From assembly GCA_039566865.1 (NCBI GenBank), contig CM076960.1, positions 15,172,501-15,236,500 on the forward strand: 64,000 nt of DNA. The letters are read 5' to 3'. Below are positions 21,149 through 32,639 of this stretch, piece by piece. Position 1 is the stretch's first letter; every line of letters begins with the position of its first letter. The notes under the pieces are model-generated. The model saw only the letters and a list, made by a program, of their open reading frames with translations, did not search any database and had not been told where the DNA came from. Made by a program: the position numbers and the translations under genes. Origin of the DNA: Aurelia coerulea. Its lineage: Eukaryota; Cnidaria; Scyphozoa; Semaeostomeae; Ulmaridae.

Positions 21149-22282
21149 AAAGAGAACTTGCTTGCCTGCAACAAATTGTGCTGCATGTCAAGAAATAAAT
21201 ACCTGGCAGTGGTAGAAACTTCATGTATCCAAAAATAAGAAACAAATCTATGAGCAGTAAAATGCTAAAATGTTCATGTGAAATTAAGAAACTTTTAATG
21301 CTATGGGCTTATCAACGTTTCTGATAAGGAAACAAGGTGTGGATGTGATCGATTAGTTTTTAATACATCTGTTGACAATGAAAAATATTTTAGAGTTGCA
21401 AAACAATGCTGAATGAGTTTTGATCATTACAAGCAGCAGCCTAAAATGCCTACATCTTTATTTCTTTGAAAGCAATTAAGAGATTATATAAATCATGCAA
21501 GTACAATAATAAGCTACGATCAAGTTTCAAACATGATAATCCAAGCACACCTAAGTTGCTGGTACAACAAACATATTTGGCCTTGATACATTGATGCTTG
21601 CAAGTCCTTTGCATTGTCTAATCTTTTGGGAAGATCCAAAATGTTGGGATTGGACTACACAACTAAAAGGTGACTACGTCAGTAGAATTCTCAACAAGCT
21701 CCCAGCCCCAAGTCACTCTGCAGAACTTCTCAAATTACCATTAACATATTTTGTCATCTGTGTTCAGTGATAAGAATGCAGCCAGACAGACTCCGTCTGC
21801 CATTTTATGGATGTAACATCTACAGCTCTACAAATGTTGGTTGTTCATCCCTGCTACATGAGATCTTGTAAATAACTTAACTGATATGGCCAAGTCTTGC
21901 TTCATATTTCAATCACGTCTTCTTTTAATTTGATCACACCAGCCACGCTGCCTGTTCATCTGGAGGATTTCTCTGGTTGGGCCTAACTAAACTCCATTGT
22001 TCACTTCTTCTTCTTCTCATCTTCGAATAGGCCAGCAAAATCTCCTCTCGACATAAGATCTTAAACGCTCAGCATGTAAAAATCTTTTCTTCGAAAAACA
22101 ACCAATCTCAGTAACGTGTCTCCAGTGAAAATATTCCCCTTTCACCAACTTTCGCCCGTCTCCGATGGCTTGCTCGCTCTCCGATGGCTTGCTCGCCTCG
22201 ACTTGCTGAAGGATCTGCTGTTTGTTACGAAAATCTCGCAACTCTCTCTAACATGGGTCCAATCTTAGTTGCGATTGCATGA

Positions 22283-22423
22283 TTAAGAATATTTTTTTCC
22301 AATAGACTCTAACGACGGGGGACTACAATCTTTTTTGGCAGAGGATTGTTTGGTTATGATAGAGCAAGCTGCAGTCCGCAATTCAGCACCAGCCACAGCA
22401 GCCACAGCTTCGAAGTCCGCCAT
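22283..22423 (-). CDS. Small ORF with strong start context, P-like left copy
   Basis: A 46-residue frame beginning AAAATGGCGG, a good animal start context, read outward from the inner TIR. It begins MADFEAVAAVAGAELRTAAC and ends in GKKYS and a stop. It may be the first exon of a transposon gene or a captured 5' exon. The mirror copy is 23034-23174. No family recognised. Confidence 0.3.
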   Translation of the reverse strand: MADFEAVAAVAGAELRTAACSIITKQSSAKKDCSPPSLESIGKKYS

Positions 22424-22700
22424 TTTTCAGTTTTGATTTATGATTATGATGTCCCCCGTCTTCAATATGCAATCATGCTCCATTGTATCCCTGTAGCCCA
22501 TAAGCCCTTGTTACGAGCATCACGAGAAAAATCACTGTAGGAAGATATAGGGGGTTGCCTTCCCATTCATTTTAATAGTTTAATTAATATTTTCGTCCTT
22601 TCGATATCTCCTCCGCAGTACTACAAAAAATTTCCCCCGCAGATACATATCATCCAGCGCTCCTCCCTAGAAGCACACCAGCAGTGTCTAACTACCCATG

Positions 22701-22756
22701 CTTAAACGTACCTATTGCTCCGCAGTTTGCTGTACATGCACTCCAGGATTTCCAAG
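22701..22756. other. 56-bp island between the two P-like copies
   Basis: Composed of the CTTAAAC duplication (22701-22707), 42 bp of original target DNA, and the TTCCAAG duplication (22750-22756). It forms the loop of the 12-kb palindrome. Read from 22702 it is open in frame and joins in frame with 28383-28558 once the right copy and one TTCCAAG are removed. Confidence 0.9.
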
Positions 22757-23033
22757 CATGGGTAGTTAGACACTGCTGGTGTGCTTCTAGGGAGGAGCGC
22801 TGGATGATATGTATCTGCGGGGGAAATTTTTTGTAGTACTGCGGAGGAGATATCGAAAGGACGAAAATATTAATTAAACTATTAAAATGAATGGGAAGGC
22901 AACCCCCTATATCTTCCTACAGTGATTTTTCTCGTGATGCTCGTAACAAGGGCTTATGGGCTACAGGGATACAATGGAGCATGATTGCATATTGAAGACG
23001 GGGGACATCATAATCATAAATCAAAACTGAAAA

Positions 23034-23174
23034 ATGGCGGACTTCGAAGCTGTGGCTGCTGTGGCTGGTGCTGAATTGCGGACTGCAGCTTGCTCTATCA
23101 TAACCAAACAATCCTCTGCCAAAAAAGATTGTAGTCCCCCGTCGTTAGAGTCTATTGGAAAAAAATATTCTTAA
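23034..23174 (+). CDS. Small ORF with strong start context, P-like right copy
   Basis: Mirror of 22283-22423: 46 residues starting MADFEAVAAVAGAEL with an AAAATGGCGG start context. Unrecognised. It reads away from the inner TIR, opposite to the exon-like frame at 26029-26487. Confidence 0.3.
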   Translation: MADFEAVAAVAGAELRTAACSIITKQSSAKKDCSPPSLESIGKKYS

Positions 23175-24308
23175 TCATGCAATCGCAACTAAGATTGGAC
23201 CCATGTTAGAGAGAGTTGCGAGATTTTCGTAACAAACAGCAGATCCTTCAGCAAGTCGAGGCGAGCAAGCCATCGGAGAGCGAGCAAGCCATCGGAGACG
23301 GGCGAAAGTTGGTGAAAGGGGAATATTTTCACTGGAGACACGTTACTGAGATTGGTTGTTTTTCGAAGAAAAGATTTTTACATGCTGAGCGTTTAAGATC
23401 TTATGTCGAGAGGAGATTTTGCTGGCCTATTCGAAGATGAGAAGAAGAAGAAGTGAACAATGGAGTTTAGTTAGGCCCAACCAGAGAAATCCTCCAGATG
23501 AACAGGCAGCGTGGCTGGTGTGATCAAATTAAAAGAAGACGTGATTGAAATATGAAGCAAGACTTGGCCATATCAGTTAAGTTATTTACAAGATCTCATG
23601 TAGCAGGGATGAACAACCAACATTTGTAGAGCTGTAGATGTTACATCCATAAAATGGCAGACGGAGTCTGTCTGGCTGCATTCTTATCACTGAACACAGA
23701 TGACAAAATATGTTAATGGTAATTTGAGAAGTTCTGCAGAGTGACTTGGGGCTGGGAGCTTGTTGAGAATTCTACTGACGTAGTCACCTTTTAGTTGTGT
23801 AGTCCAATCCCAACATTTTGGATCTTCCCAAAAGATTAGACAATGCAAAGGACTTGCAAGCATCAATGTATCAAGGCCAAATATGTTTGTTGTACCAGCA
23901 ACTTAGGTGTGCTTGGATTATCATGTTTGAAACTTGATCGTAGCTTATTATTGTACTTGCATGATTTATATAATCTCTTAATTGCTTTCAAAGAAATAAA
24001 GATGTAGGCATTTTAGGCTGCTGCTTGTAATGATCAAAACTCATTCAGCATTGTTTTGCAACTCTAAAATATTTTTCATTGTCAACAGATGTATTAAAAA
24101 CTAATCGATCACATCCACACCTTGTTTCCTTATCAGAAACGTTGATAAGCCCATAGCATTAAAAGTTTCTTAATTTCACATGAACATTTTAGCATTTTAC
24201 TGCTCATAGATTTGTTTCTTATTTTTGGATACATGAAGTTTCTACCACTGCCAGGTATTTATTTCTTGACATGCAGCACAATTTGTTGCAGGCAAGCAAG
24301 TTCTCTTT

Positions 24309-24354
24309 AGCCTGCGTGCAGCCTCAACTGGGGAGTTGAGGCTGCGCGCAGGCT
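24309..24354. mobile_element. Foldback, AGCCTGCGYGCAG family, right copy
   Basis: Mirror of 21103-21148. Confidence 0.7.
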
Positions 24355-24359
24355 ACTTG

Positions 24360-26020
24360 GGCTCAAAGCATAATATTTATGAAATATTACTCAAAAACAT
24401 TGGCTCAACGAAAATTTCCCCACAGCTTTCTTTGAATTGGCTTTTAAAAGTTTCTTAGCACTCCTCCAACATAGTACTAGAGTTTCTTAAATTTGTCACC
24501 ATCCTGGTACTAATTTCTTATAAACCACTTTCTTATAAAATAGAAAATGTTTATTTATGCATATTATGCAGATGTTATAGATATATTTATAACTCTTGTG
24601 AATCTTTTTGATCCCTCCTTGACTCAATGGTGTCAACTTTAAGGCCCCAAGCAGAAGCAAGAGGCATGAAACAGCATTAATTTCCTGCCATTACTGCCAA
24701 AATGGCAAAATCCTGGTTTCTTGGGTTCGTACAGCTACTTCAAAAATCAGCTCTAAGAAGTGATGACTGTTGACCCTTGTTTTCCCTCAAAATCACATTG
24801 TACTGTAATGCAGTCACTTTTAGTTTATATTGTAATTTGGAGTTCAAGTTGAATTGTGAAGTAAATTCATTTTATATACAAGGGAAGGTTGATGAATATT
24901 GAATAAAGGATAGCACATCTACAAGAGAATGGCTGTTGACTTTTCTTTGTATCTTTGTATCTTAAAAAATCCAGAATCCCGCAACCCTTCATATCCTGCT
25001 TTGGATCTGTTCCACAACTTAAGACATGCTCCTATTATCCTGCAAGAAATTACATTTATAATTTGCAAATGAAACTTATAGAATTTAGAAAAATTTTCAA
25101 GCTCAATTTACTGCAATCATAGATGGAAGAGGGAGGGGGAGTGCCACATCAGCCATCTGGTAACTTTTCTTCTCTATCCTTACAAATTGCAATCACAACT
25201 TTGAAACTTTCTGGCTTTTAGTTTTGCCCATCTTGTACTCACAAACTGATTTTTAGAAAAATTAAAATACATCCAGGAGGAGTTTCAAGATAGAAATGGA
25301 GTTTCAAAAGGTTTCCATATCAAATTTCAATTTGTGAAATCTATACTCAAACTGGAAATGATACAGCAGCATACACTATCTTGGTGTTCTGTCAAATTGG
25401 CTATCTATTTTTGCACAAAATTGACACTTTAGTTGACCCATTTTCTGCACTGTGCATGTGCAAATTCTTTCAATTTTTTGTATAGAAGATGTAACCATGA
25501 ACTGATTTCTTTGCAGCAAACAGTTTACATGCAGCCAGTAATTGAAAATTTTTATTAGTTGTGGCTGTGGTTTTCTACATGAAACATTATATTGATCACA
25601 AAAATCTTGTGACACATCTATCTGATGCACTTTCCAGGTAAAAATTCTCATAGCTCTAAGCTGTACACAGCAGGACAGAGGGGGCCTTTAATTATCGCAT
25701 ATCGCATAGAAACTGTATGCAAGACAGCAAAATACTTAAAAGTAAAATATTTTCTACCTGTGGAAGAGGCTATTAATTGTTAATACTTTGTGTAATATTC
25801 TGTTGCTTCCCCCTGTTTCTGGCAAGGGATCAAATACCACCAAACAAAATGCTAAACCAACGATAGAGATCAAATAAATTCAAGTTTATGCATCAAATGA
25901 ATACAGCGTAAAAGCTTATCATAACATCCCTTGGCAAAATATTGAGTATGTTTGCAGATGCTTCAAGCTTGATACTAATTGCAAGAATTTTGTACCACTT
26001 TCATCCTCCAATCGTTGCTG
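24360..26020. other. P-like right copy interior, no gene recognised
   Basis: Mirror of 19430-21100, with scattered single-base differences (for example near 25443, TTTTCTGCAC against TTTTTTGCAC). Confidence 0.4.
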
Positions 26021-26028
26021 CAGCTGCA

Positions 26029-26487
26029 TTACAGACATATGTTTGAAGTTTTTCTTTGATGAATGGCTTCCTTGGCTACTATGTTGGAAGCTCGAAATGA
26101 CCTGACTTGAAGTGCATTGTCAAGCTTCTGGCATTCTTCGCATACTTTTGATTTTGTTGCTGAGCTTATCATAATTTTGCACTGAACAGAAATGAAGGCT
26201 TTGAAAGATGGGGATGCTTCATGAAAAGGACCAAATGAAGCCAACCTGGCAACACTCTGAATGTGACTTTCACTGTCATACACAGTATCCAACAGGATGG
26301 AGTATTTTGCTTTTCTACACCCTTGGCACACCTGACTTCTACTGACAATTGACAAGACATGAACAAAAGAGGAAGCAGTCTTTATATTCGTAGGAATATC
26401 CCAACCAAGTTCATGGAGATCTAAAACTCTATTGCCAACATTCACAACAAAAGATGAATCTGCCTTTAAAACCAGAGAGTCTTTGTC
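26029..26487 (-). CDS. Exon-like frame in the P-like right copy, two Cys pairs
   Basis: Mirror of 18970-19428. The minus strand reads ADSSFVVNVGNRVLDLHELG, then SQVCQGCRKAKYS, then KVCEECQKLDNALQ. It differs from the left copy by one residue, and again a splice acceptor-like GGGTTTTCAG precedes it. It keeps both CxxC pairs. That both copies stay open may reflect recent divergence rather than selection. Confidence 0.45.
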   Translation of the reverse strand, partial: DKDSLVLKADSSFVVNVGNRVLDLHELGWDIPTNIKTASSFVHVLSIVSRSQVCQGCRKAKYSILLDTVYDSESHIQSVARLASFGPFHEASPSFKAFISVQCKIMISSATKSKVCEECQKLDNALQVRSFRASNIVAKEAIHQRKTSNICL

Positions 26488-26769
26488 ACTGAAAACCCAT
26501 CAAAGAAAATGTAGGTATTTAGCATAAAGTGGGATTCAGAAGGAAAGCATGCTAAACCCCATTTAAGAAGGAACAAGTTTTCTGCCTTCAACTTTGGTTA
26601 TAGGGTGCAAAATGCAATCAATGTGTGTGGTTGCAATGGAGGGTGGCTGGTGGCAAGATGTCATTAAAATTAAATGGAATTCTAAGCTCTGGCTGTTGTG
26701 TTACTTCTCCGTGTACTTCCACTTATATACCAGCATACAAATCTGAATATCCAACAAGAGAAAGAATAA

Positions 26770-26925
26770 CAGGGGTGGATCCACACTACTGCAACTAGCT
26801 GAAGCAGTAGTCAGATCCTTGTATCTAGTTATTAACGTCCAAGCCTATTTTCAAAAGGCGATACCCTACTATTTCGAATAACCTCACCTTGGTAGTAGTC
26901 AGAAAATTTCCTGGATCCGCCCCTG
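26770..26925. mobile_element. hAT-like MITE inside the P-like right copy
   Basis: Mirror of 17798-17953, with the same TTATT-type 5-bp duplication. Confidence 0.85.
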
Positions 26926-28382
26926 AATAAGATCAATTTTTTGGAAATTTGTACTGTCTGTACTATTTCACTGTTTTATAAGTGATTTGACTTCATCATG
27001 ACAATGAAACATAAAAGCAAAATAGTGAGAACTTTCTTAATCAAGTGACTAGCACAGATTCATTTCAAAGATCATTTGCATGCACCAAGATCATATTCTT
27101 TTCCTGATTTTCAACAAATATTCTTTTTATCAGCAATAACTATATCAATATAGAATTGTCTTCCATTTTCACATTTCCTTTTACCAAATCACTATCATAG
27201 AAAATCATTTTTATTAGGGTATACTGGGGTAAAATGGGCAAGATGAGGGTAAAATGGGTAGCATTGACTGCTAGAAGTTGCCAAACAACAAGTCACAATA
27301 AAAAATTTAATTACTTAATTTAGGATCACAATAGGTTGATCATACTGTGTACCAAGCTACAACTTCATAGCTCTATTGGTTTTTGAAATGATTAGGGAGG
27401 ATGCCCCTAAGTACATAAAAACAGCGTTTCCAGAATCTCGATATGTGGTCTAAATAGGAATATTCAGAAGTTAAATATCCACATTATTTACACTAAACCT
27501 TTTTGTTTAAAGTTATGATAATCTTTGATGCGCATTCACGAAGCTTCACTCTAAGGCACTGAGGGCTTTAAACACCTTCGTTCTTTTGCTCTTCCATGCT
27601 TTGCTTTGCTCTTGGTATTATTTTTAATGCAGTTCAGAGCATGCACCACTGGGGCTTGGGGCTTGCCCATTGTATTGATCGATTTTACTGCAACTTTTTG
27701 GGATGTTCATATTTAAACAGGTTGAATTTCACTGACACTTTTAGGCAGGGGCATGGATATGGCACTTTATGCATGAATAATAAACTTTATTCTCCCTACA
27801 AAATTATCTTATGATGCTAAATTCACTCACCTCTTTTTTAAATCCTTGAAAAATGCCATCATGTGCGCTGTCTAGTCTAGGCCTTCATCGATATTTTACT
27901 TTTTGGCCGACATCTGCTGCGTGATAGATATTTTTAGAAATTGCCGCCTTTTTTGCTCGCGCTGTGAGCCAAGACGAGGCGCGTCGAGCCATCGTGAGGC
28001 TCGAACAAAAATAGCGCCCCCGTCTCTATAGCTGTCAATCATCGAGTGTTTCCTAGTGCTGCCCTACCTCTGACGTCAGAGGTAGGGCAATCCTTTGTTT
28101 TCGGTCGCGTGTTTTGTTACGAGCATCATGAGAAAAATCGCTGTAGGAAGACATTGGAGGTTGCCTTCCCATTCTTCTCTCTCCTTCTCTCTTCGCTTCC
28201 GAGATCTCCTCCGCAGTACTATAAAAATTTCCCCCGCAGATATCTCCTCCGCAGTACTATAAACAATTTCCCCCGCAGATATCTCCTCCGCAGTACTATA
28301 AAAAATGTCCCCCGCAGATACATATTATCCAGCTCTTCTCCATAGAAGCACACCAGCAGTGTCTAACTACCCATGTTCCAAG

Positions 28383-28558
28383 TAGATACCTTGCAATTAA
28401 CAGCTGAACAAGCAGAAACCCTCCTCCTGCTCCAATCCCTAGCAGCATCTGATCTTTCAACCAGCAATAACGCCGCCACCAAAATAGGTAATGCTGTTGC
28501 AAGAATCGTCCTTGGATTTATGGAAATCATTTCAGCAGAATGTCTCTGCTCTATATGA
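28383..28558 (+). pseudogene. Open frame at the target of the P-like insertions
   Basis: After removal of both P-like copies, the frame from 22702 runs through the 56-bp island into this segment, giving APQFAVHALQDFQVDTLQLT, then AEQAETLLLLQSLAAS, then NAATKIGNAVARIVLGFMEI, and a stop. The composition (Gln- and Leu-rich, few rare residues) looks protein-coding, but I recognise no family. It is either an exon or an older transposon ORF broken by the insertions. The stretch upstream of 16341 is transposon DNA with a stop in this frame. Confidence 0.35.
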
Positions 28559-28559
28559 T

Positions 28560-29578
28560 GTCACTGCTTGAATAAAATCGCCTGCGCGTCGATCTGATAT
28601 TTCGAAGAAAGAAGACCACAGTCCTTGTGATGCACTGGCACTTATACCACTTTCACACTGACGCAGTTAAACCAGATTTATCTATACCAGGATAATTTCA
28701 ACCAATCAAATTCATGCTATTTGTTGGATGGCCCCATTCGATAACCTGGTTTAGGTTAAACTTCATGTATGCTTCCCTCGACCTTTCCCCTGTGATGACG
28801 TTTGAATCAAAGACGAACTTTGGTCGCGTCTTTGTTGGACTCAGTAGCAATTGAATTTAACTCGACTAAAGTTCAACGTATGAGTTAAGCCTTAGCTTGT
28901 AAGTATGAATAGGGTATTATACTGCTTCGTTCAATACCGGATTCAATACCTACCTTAAAGCAAATGATCGGAGATATATATAGCGACATGATCTAAACAT
29001 AGCACAAAAGAACGCCAGACGCCACTTAGGGACAGTGCAAAGTTTATTTTATAACATGGCCGGTGCAAAACGTAACGGGGCAACTACTTTTTTTAGCTTG
29101 TACAGAACTATGGGTCAACACTTCTTACAAAGCAAATATGAACGGGGGAGTACCTTTTTATAAGCTCAAGATGAAGTTTGAAATATGAAATGGCTCATTT
29201 TGAGGACAAAATTTTGGATCATGGATTTCTTCGTTGACAAAATCTCGTGAAGGCAAGAATTGATCTTGTTATGGTCTTTGGCTAATTCATCGGTGGTACA
29301 ATACAACATTTGTTGTTCATGAATATGGGGCAGATATATTTTTTAAGGAAGGGGTGACGGGGCAGTTGGTTTTTTGGCAATAATTTCATACAGGGCGAGC
29401 AGATTTTTTTGTAAGAATTTTTGTTCTCCACCGGCCACGTAATATAATAAATTTTGCCCTGTCCCTTACGTTTCTATTGTTTTCATTCATCGATCGAGAA
29501 CATCAAATACAATAGGTCATATTTAGGCTGACCCAGTCCCCCTAGCAAAGTTGCTTTTAACTCCGTTTATTCACATTG
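28560..29578. other. No supported gene; repeat-derived sequence
   Basis: Contains diverged minisatellite phrases at about 29030-29180 (GGGGGAGTACCTTTTTA) like the poly-G-ended elements. No recognisable coding region. Confidence 0.4.
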
Positions 29579-29822
29579 AAGGCACACTGTCGTCGCGCTG
29601 ATTGGATGAATAAGACAATACAAAAGAATAGAATTAGGCAAGCATCAGTAATTACGCTGTACATGGAAATTCATGAAGGTGATAACGATCTGACTCCCTT
29701 TATTCTCAAAAAAAAGTATGATCCAACGGCAGAAAGGCTTGGTAATTATTCGAAGGGCAGGTCTTTTGTTAATGATTTCAATGTCACAACTAGTCATCAC
29801 TGCCACGACAGGGTGCTTTTAA
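29579..29822. mobile_element. TTAA-type MITE (AAGGCACACTGTC ends), diverged copy
   Basis: The left end AAGGCACACTGTCGTCGC and right end GACAGGGTGCTTTTAA pair imperfectly. The body is close to the copies at 40838 and 51407 (GACAATACAAAAGAATAGAA, GAAATTCATGAAGGTGATAA). The open frame inside is a shadow. Confidence 0.65.
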
Positions 29823-29836
29823 CTATCCCTCCCCCT

Positions 29837-31120
29837 GGCCAGGGGCGGATCTAGGGGGTGGCGAAGGTCGCTCAAGCCACGGTCAGATTTTCAAAGATTT
29901 AATTATTCTTCAACATTCTATCAAAATCGCGAAAAGATATTCTAAAACAAAATCGACGTTAGAATTGTCTCGGCAGCGCTCAAAAGAAAGCATTTTCCTC
30001 ATCCAACTCAATGAATAAGGGCCACTAAGTCCAAAATCGTAACCACTCATACGGCAGCTGCAAGATCCTTACAGCCAATCACTGAATGACTTTTAAAAGA
30101 TTTGAATATTGGCGGGAGCCACACTTGGCAGATCTGAGCCACGGTCTTCAGGATTCAACCAATCATCGTGCAGCAAATTCAAGTGAAAAATGGCGGGAGC
30201 CACGGACAGCCACTCTTCATTTTGAAAAACAGAGCAGGCCAATAGAAATTCAGATGAGCCAACCATCTACCAATCAAGTGAAACTGTCTCCCAGTCTTCA
30301 CTTGTTCTGCACAATCTGATAGAATTATGATCTCTCGTGTCCTGCATAATGGCGGCTCACAGTAAAAGTGTCTGGCCAAAAGTTGCCGAGTATCTTAGAA
30401 GAAAGGCACACGGAAGTCACAAGGAGAGCTCGAATGTTTACATCGACAATGCCTGCAGACCATGGAGATGCTAACAGCTGCCTGAAAATGTACCAGTTTA
30501 GTAAAATGCCATTTCTGATGGCTCAAAGCTGGACGGTGTCGTCGTACGCTATCTATGGCCTAGTTCAGTCCCGAGTGCAGTAGGTTGGTATCACTGATCT
30601 AAGTCGGTATATTATCAAATATCATCAAGGGCAAAAATTGCGGTTAGAACTGTATTTCATTTGACATGTTTGATCTTTGATCAGAGCTTGGGACTTCCTG
30701 TGAGCTTTATGGTTTTAAAAAGATAAATATTTCGGAACAATCCAGGCACGAGCACGAGCTTGTCAAAAGCAGTCAGCAGGTATCTCTGTATTGTTTTCTA
30801 CATTCGAGAATTCTATAGAATTTTATTTCTATGCCCTAAACAAATATCTATTATAAGTAGAAGTTTCAAGACAGTAAATAATTGAATCATCTGTCGATCA
30901 GAAGATTTTTCTTGAATTTTGAGACAGATAGTAAGATCAAATCTTCCATCGAGGAAGGAAAATCACCTTCAAAATTTTGAGGAAGCTGCAAGCATTGTTT
31001 ACAAGAAACCGCTAACAACTGTGTACGAAACTGCAATTTTGAAACATATAAAAACATTGCTATTTAATCTGGGATAAAATAGTTTACCTATACGGGAACG
31101 ATTAGGATGAATGAGTCATC
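29837..31120. other. hAT-like left end followed by unassigned DNA
   Basis: CAGGGGCGGATCTAGGGGGT at 29842 is a hAT-like end. I did not find its right partner. TGGCGGGAGCCACGG-type phrases repeat at about 30110-30200. The rest is AT-rich, with no gene recognised. Confidence 0.4.
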
Positions 31121-31121
31121 C

Positions 31122-31405
31122 TAGGGGGCGTACTTGACTTTCAGTTGTAAGGGGGTGTGCACTCCTCCAGAAAAGATTCTTTTTACCCGGCTTTAGAATT
31201 TTCCCTCTAAACGATAGCCGGCATTAGAAAAAATTGGCGAAAAATAAACTCCAAAACGTAAAAATTTGTCAAAAAATAATGAGATGACACTTGACAACCG
31301 GCTTTAGGAAAATTGCCTTCTTTTGATAACCGGCGTTAAAAAAGGGCGAAACGATACCCGGAAAGAAGTGCACATCCCGTCAGCAAAGTACCCGCCCCTC
31401 CCTCC
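31122..31405. mobile_element. Poly-G/C-ended element with GTGCAC subterminal motif
   Basis: GGGCGTACTTGAC ... GGGTGTGCACTCC at the left is the inverted counterpart of AAGTGCACATCCCGTCAGCA ... GTACCCGCCCC at the right. The interior repeats ACCCGGCTTTAGAATTTTCC-like units in both orientations. About 284 bp; no coding. Confidence 0.65.
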
Positions 31406-31524
31406 CCGGTGATTCATACATCGTTCCTTTTCCCTCTTGATTATTTCTCTCTGTTTTGTGGCACTCACTTACTACAGTTATACTCTAACTTTTTGACAAC
31501 AGACTGTCAGATAGGGCGTTTCCG

Positions 31525-31660
31525 ACGATTTAAAGGGCGTGGCCCCCAAAAATTTTTCCGGGGGCTATGCCCCCGGACCCCCGTGTAGCTCGCGCTTCGC
31601 GCTCGCTGCCCTTCCTTCCTTTGGTCGCGCTTCGCGCTCTCCCGAGCCACGGTCAGACAG
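31525..31660. repeat. GC-rich hairpin module (inverted copy)
   Basis: AAATTTTTCCGGGGGCTATGCCCCCGG holds a 7-bp GC stem on a 5-nt loop beside AAAAATTTTT and GGGCGTGGCC. The same module, in the other orientation, lies at about 8796-8842 and 32598-32645. CGCGCTTCGCGCTC also repeats here. Confidence 0.6.
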
Positions 31661-31967
31661 GGGCGGACTGGCACTTTTTTTCTGGGGTGGCGTTATGGCT
31701 CAGCAAGGGCCCGTAGGGTGCGGCCAGTCCTTAATTGGGTGCGGTCACTTGAAAAAACCAAATTTCACATACATATAATAAAAGGTGATAAGAATTTTTC
31801 CATCACTCAATCCGTTCTTTAGCGAGGACTCATTGCAAAGTTAAGCTTACTAAAGGCTGGAATCATTTGCAACGAATTTGACAGTTGATATCTTTTTAAA
31901 TCTGTATGATGATGAGTAAGGTATCTACATTTCTACATTTCTAGATTCTACTTCTAAATAACTTTTG

Positions 31968-32455
31968 CGCCAAGACCAAATCGAATACGCAACCCCTTGT
32001 CATGACGTTCAAGTGGTGGGGCACTACGTGGGATCGAGCCCTGAAGGTGAAGTTGCGTTTTCCAGCGCCAAGCGCTGGGATCGCAGAAATAGAGCAGACC
32101 TAATCGAGTCCGCGACCCCTTGTCATGACGCTCAAGTGGTGGGGCACTACGTGGGATCGAGCCCTGAAGGTGAAGGTGAAGTTGCGTTTTCCAGCGCCAA
32201 GCGCTGGGATCGCAGAAATAGAGCAGACCTAATCGAGTCCGCGCCCCTTGTCATGACGCTCAAGTGGTGGGGCACTACGTGGGATCGAGCCCTGAAGGTG
32301 AAGGTGAAGTTGCGTTTTCCAGCGCCAAGCGCTGGGATCGCCCCTCAAGTGGTGGGGCACTACGTGGGATCGAGCCCTGAAGGTGAAGGTGAAGTTGCGT
32401 TTTCCAGCGCCAAGCGCTGGGATCGCAGAAATAGAGCAGACCTAATCATGACGAT
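31968..32455. repeat. Tandem array A (about 123-129 bp units, 3.5 copies)
   Basis: Each unit runs from CCCCTTGTCATGACGCTCAA through GGTGGGGCACTACGTGGGAT to GCAGAAATAGAGCAGACC. Copies differ by a 6-bp GGTGAA step, which keeps one frame open through the array (31965-32498). I attribute that frame to the repeat, not to a gene. Confidence 0.8.
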
Positions 32456-32473
32456 CAAACGGTGGGGTCCTAC

Positions 32474-32550
32474 CGAGTATCGAGCCCACTCCACTTGACT
32501 GTTCTGGCTGCAAAGTCAGAGGATTACACCAGTGCGCCACAACACCTTAC
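32474..32550 (-). other. tRNA-like module with A- and B-box-like blocks
   Basis: The minus strand has TGGCGCACTGGTG (A box-like, consensus TGGCNNAGTGG), then TGACTTTGCAGCCAGAA, then GGGCTCGATACTC (B box-like, consensus GGTTCGANTCC). A to B spacing is about 53 nt. It looks like a degenerate tRNA-derived promoter, such as a SINE head. Confidence 0.4.
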
Positions 32551-32639
32551 ACGGCGTGGCCAGAGTAAATTAAATGGGTGGGGTACGAGAATGAGGGAGT
32601 CTGGGGGCGAAGCCCCGAGAAAAATTTTTAAGGCCACGC

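Larger units (their letters stand above)
16348..22700. mobile_element. P-like DNA transposon, left copy (6353 bp)
   Basis: The ends are CATGGGTAGTTAGACACTGC and its complement (ending 22700). They are flanked by an exact 7-bp duplication, CTTAAAC, at 16341-16347 and 22701-22707. The TIR homology continues inward for roughly 190 bp with indels (CTGCGGGGGAAATTTTTTA, CTGCGGAGGAGATAT). The outer TIR holds three tandem copies of this phrase and the inner TIR one. CATGG fits the CANRG start and 7-8 bp duplications of the P superfamily (established pattern; the assignment is inference). It is the mirror of 22757-28375, apart from substitutions and a 734-bp retroposon insertion at 18001-18734. No THAP domain or transposase catalytic region was recognised. 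Confidence 0.85.
22757..28375. mobile_element. P-like DNA transposon, right copy (5619 bp)
   Basis: Inverted relative to the left copy. It has the same CATGGGTAGTTAGACACTGC ends and its own exact 7-bp duplication, TTCCAAG (22750-22756 and 28376-28382). Inside 18734 the mirrored positions sum to 45457; outside 18001 they sum to 44723. The 734-bp difference is exactly the left-copy insertion, so no other net length change separates the copies. It lacks a recognisable transposase. Confidence 0.88.

Noticed and set aside
16341..28382. Assembly artefact (false inverted duplication) as the cause of the palindrome
   Set aside because: Two different exact 7-bp duplications, one per copy, plus an insertion in only one arm, are not expected from a foldback read or haplotype misjoin. 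Long-read proof is still needed.
31965..32498. A 177-codon open frame
   Set aside because: It runs through tandem array A, and its protein is the array translated. The 6-bp length steps keep it open by accident.
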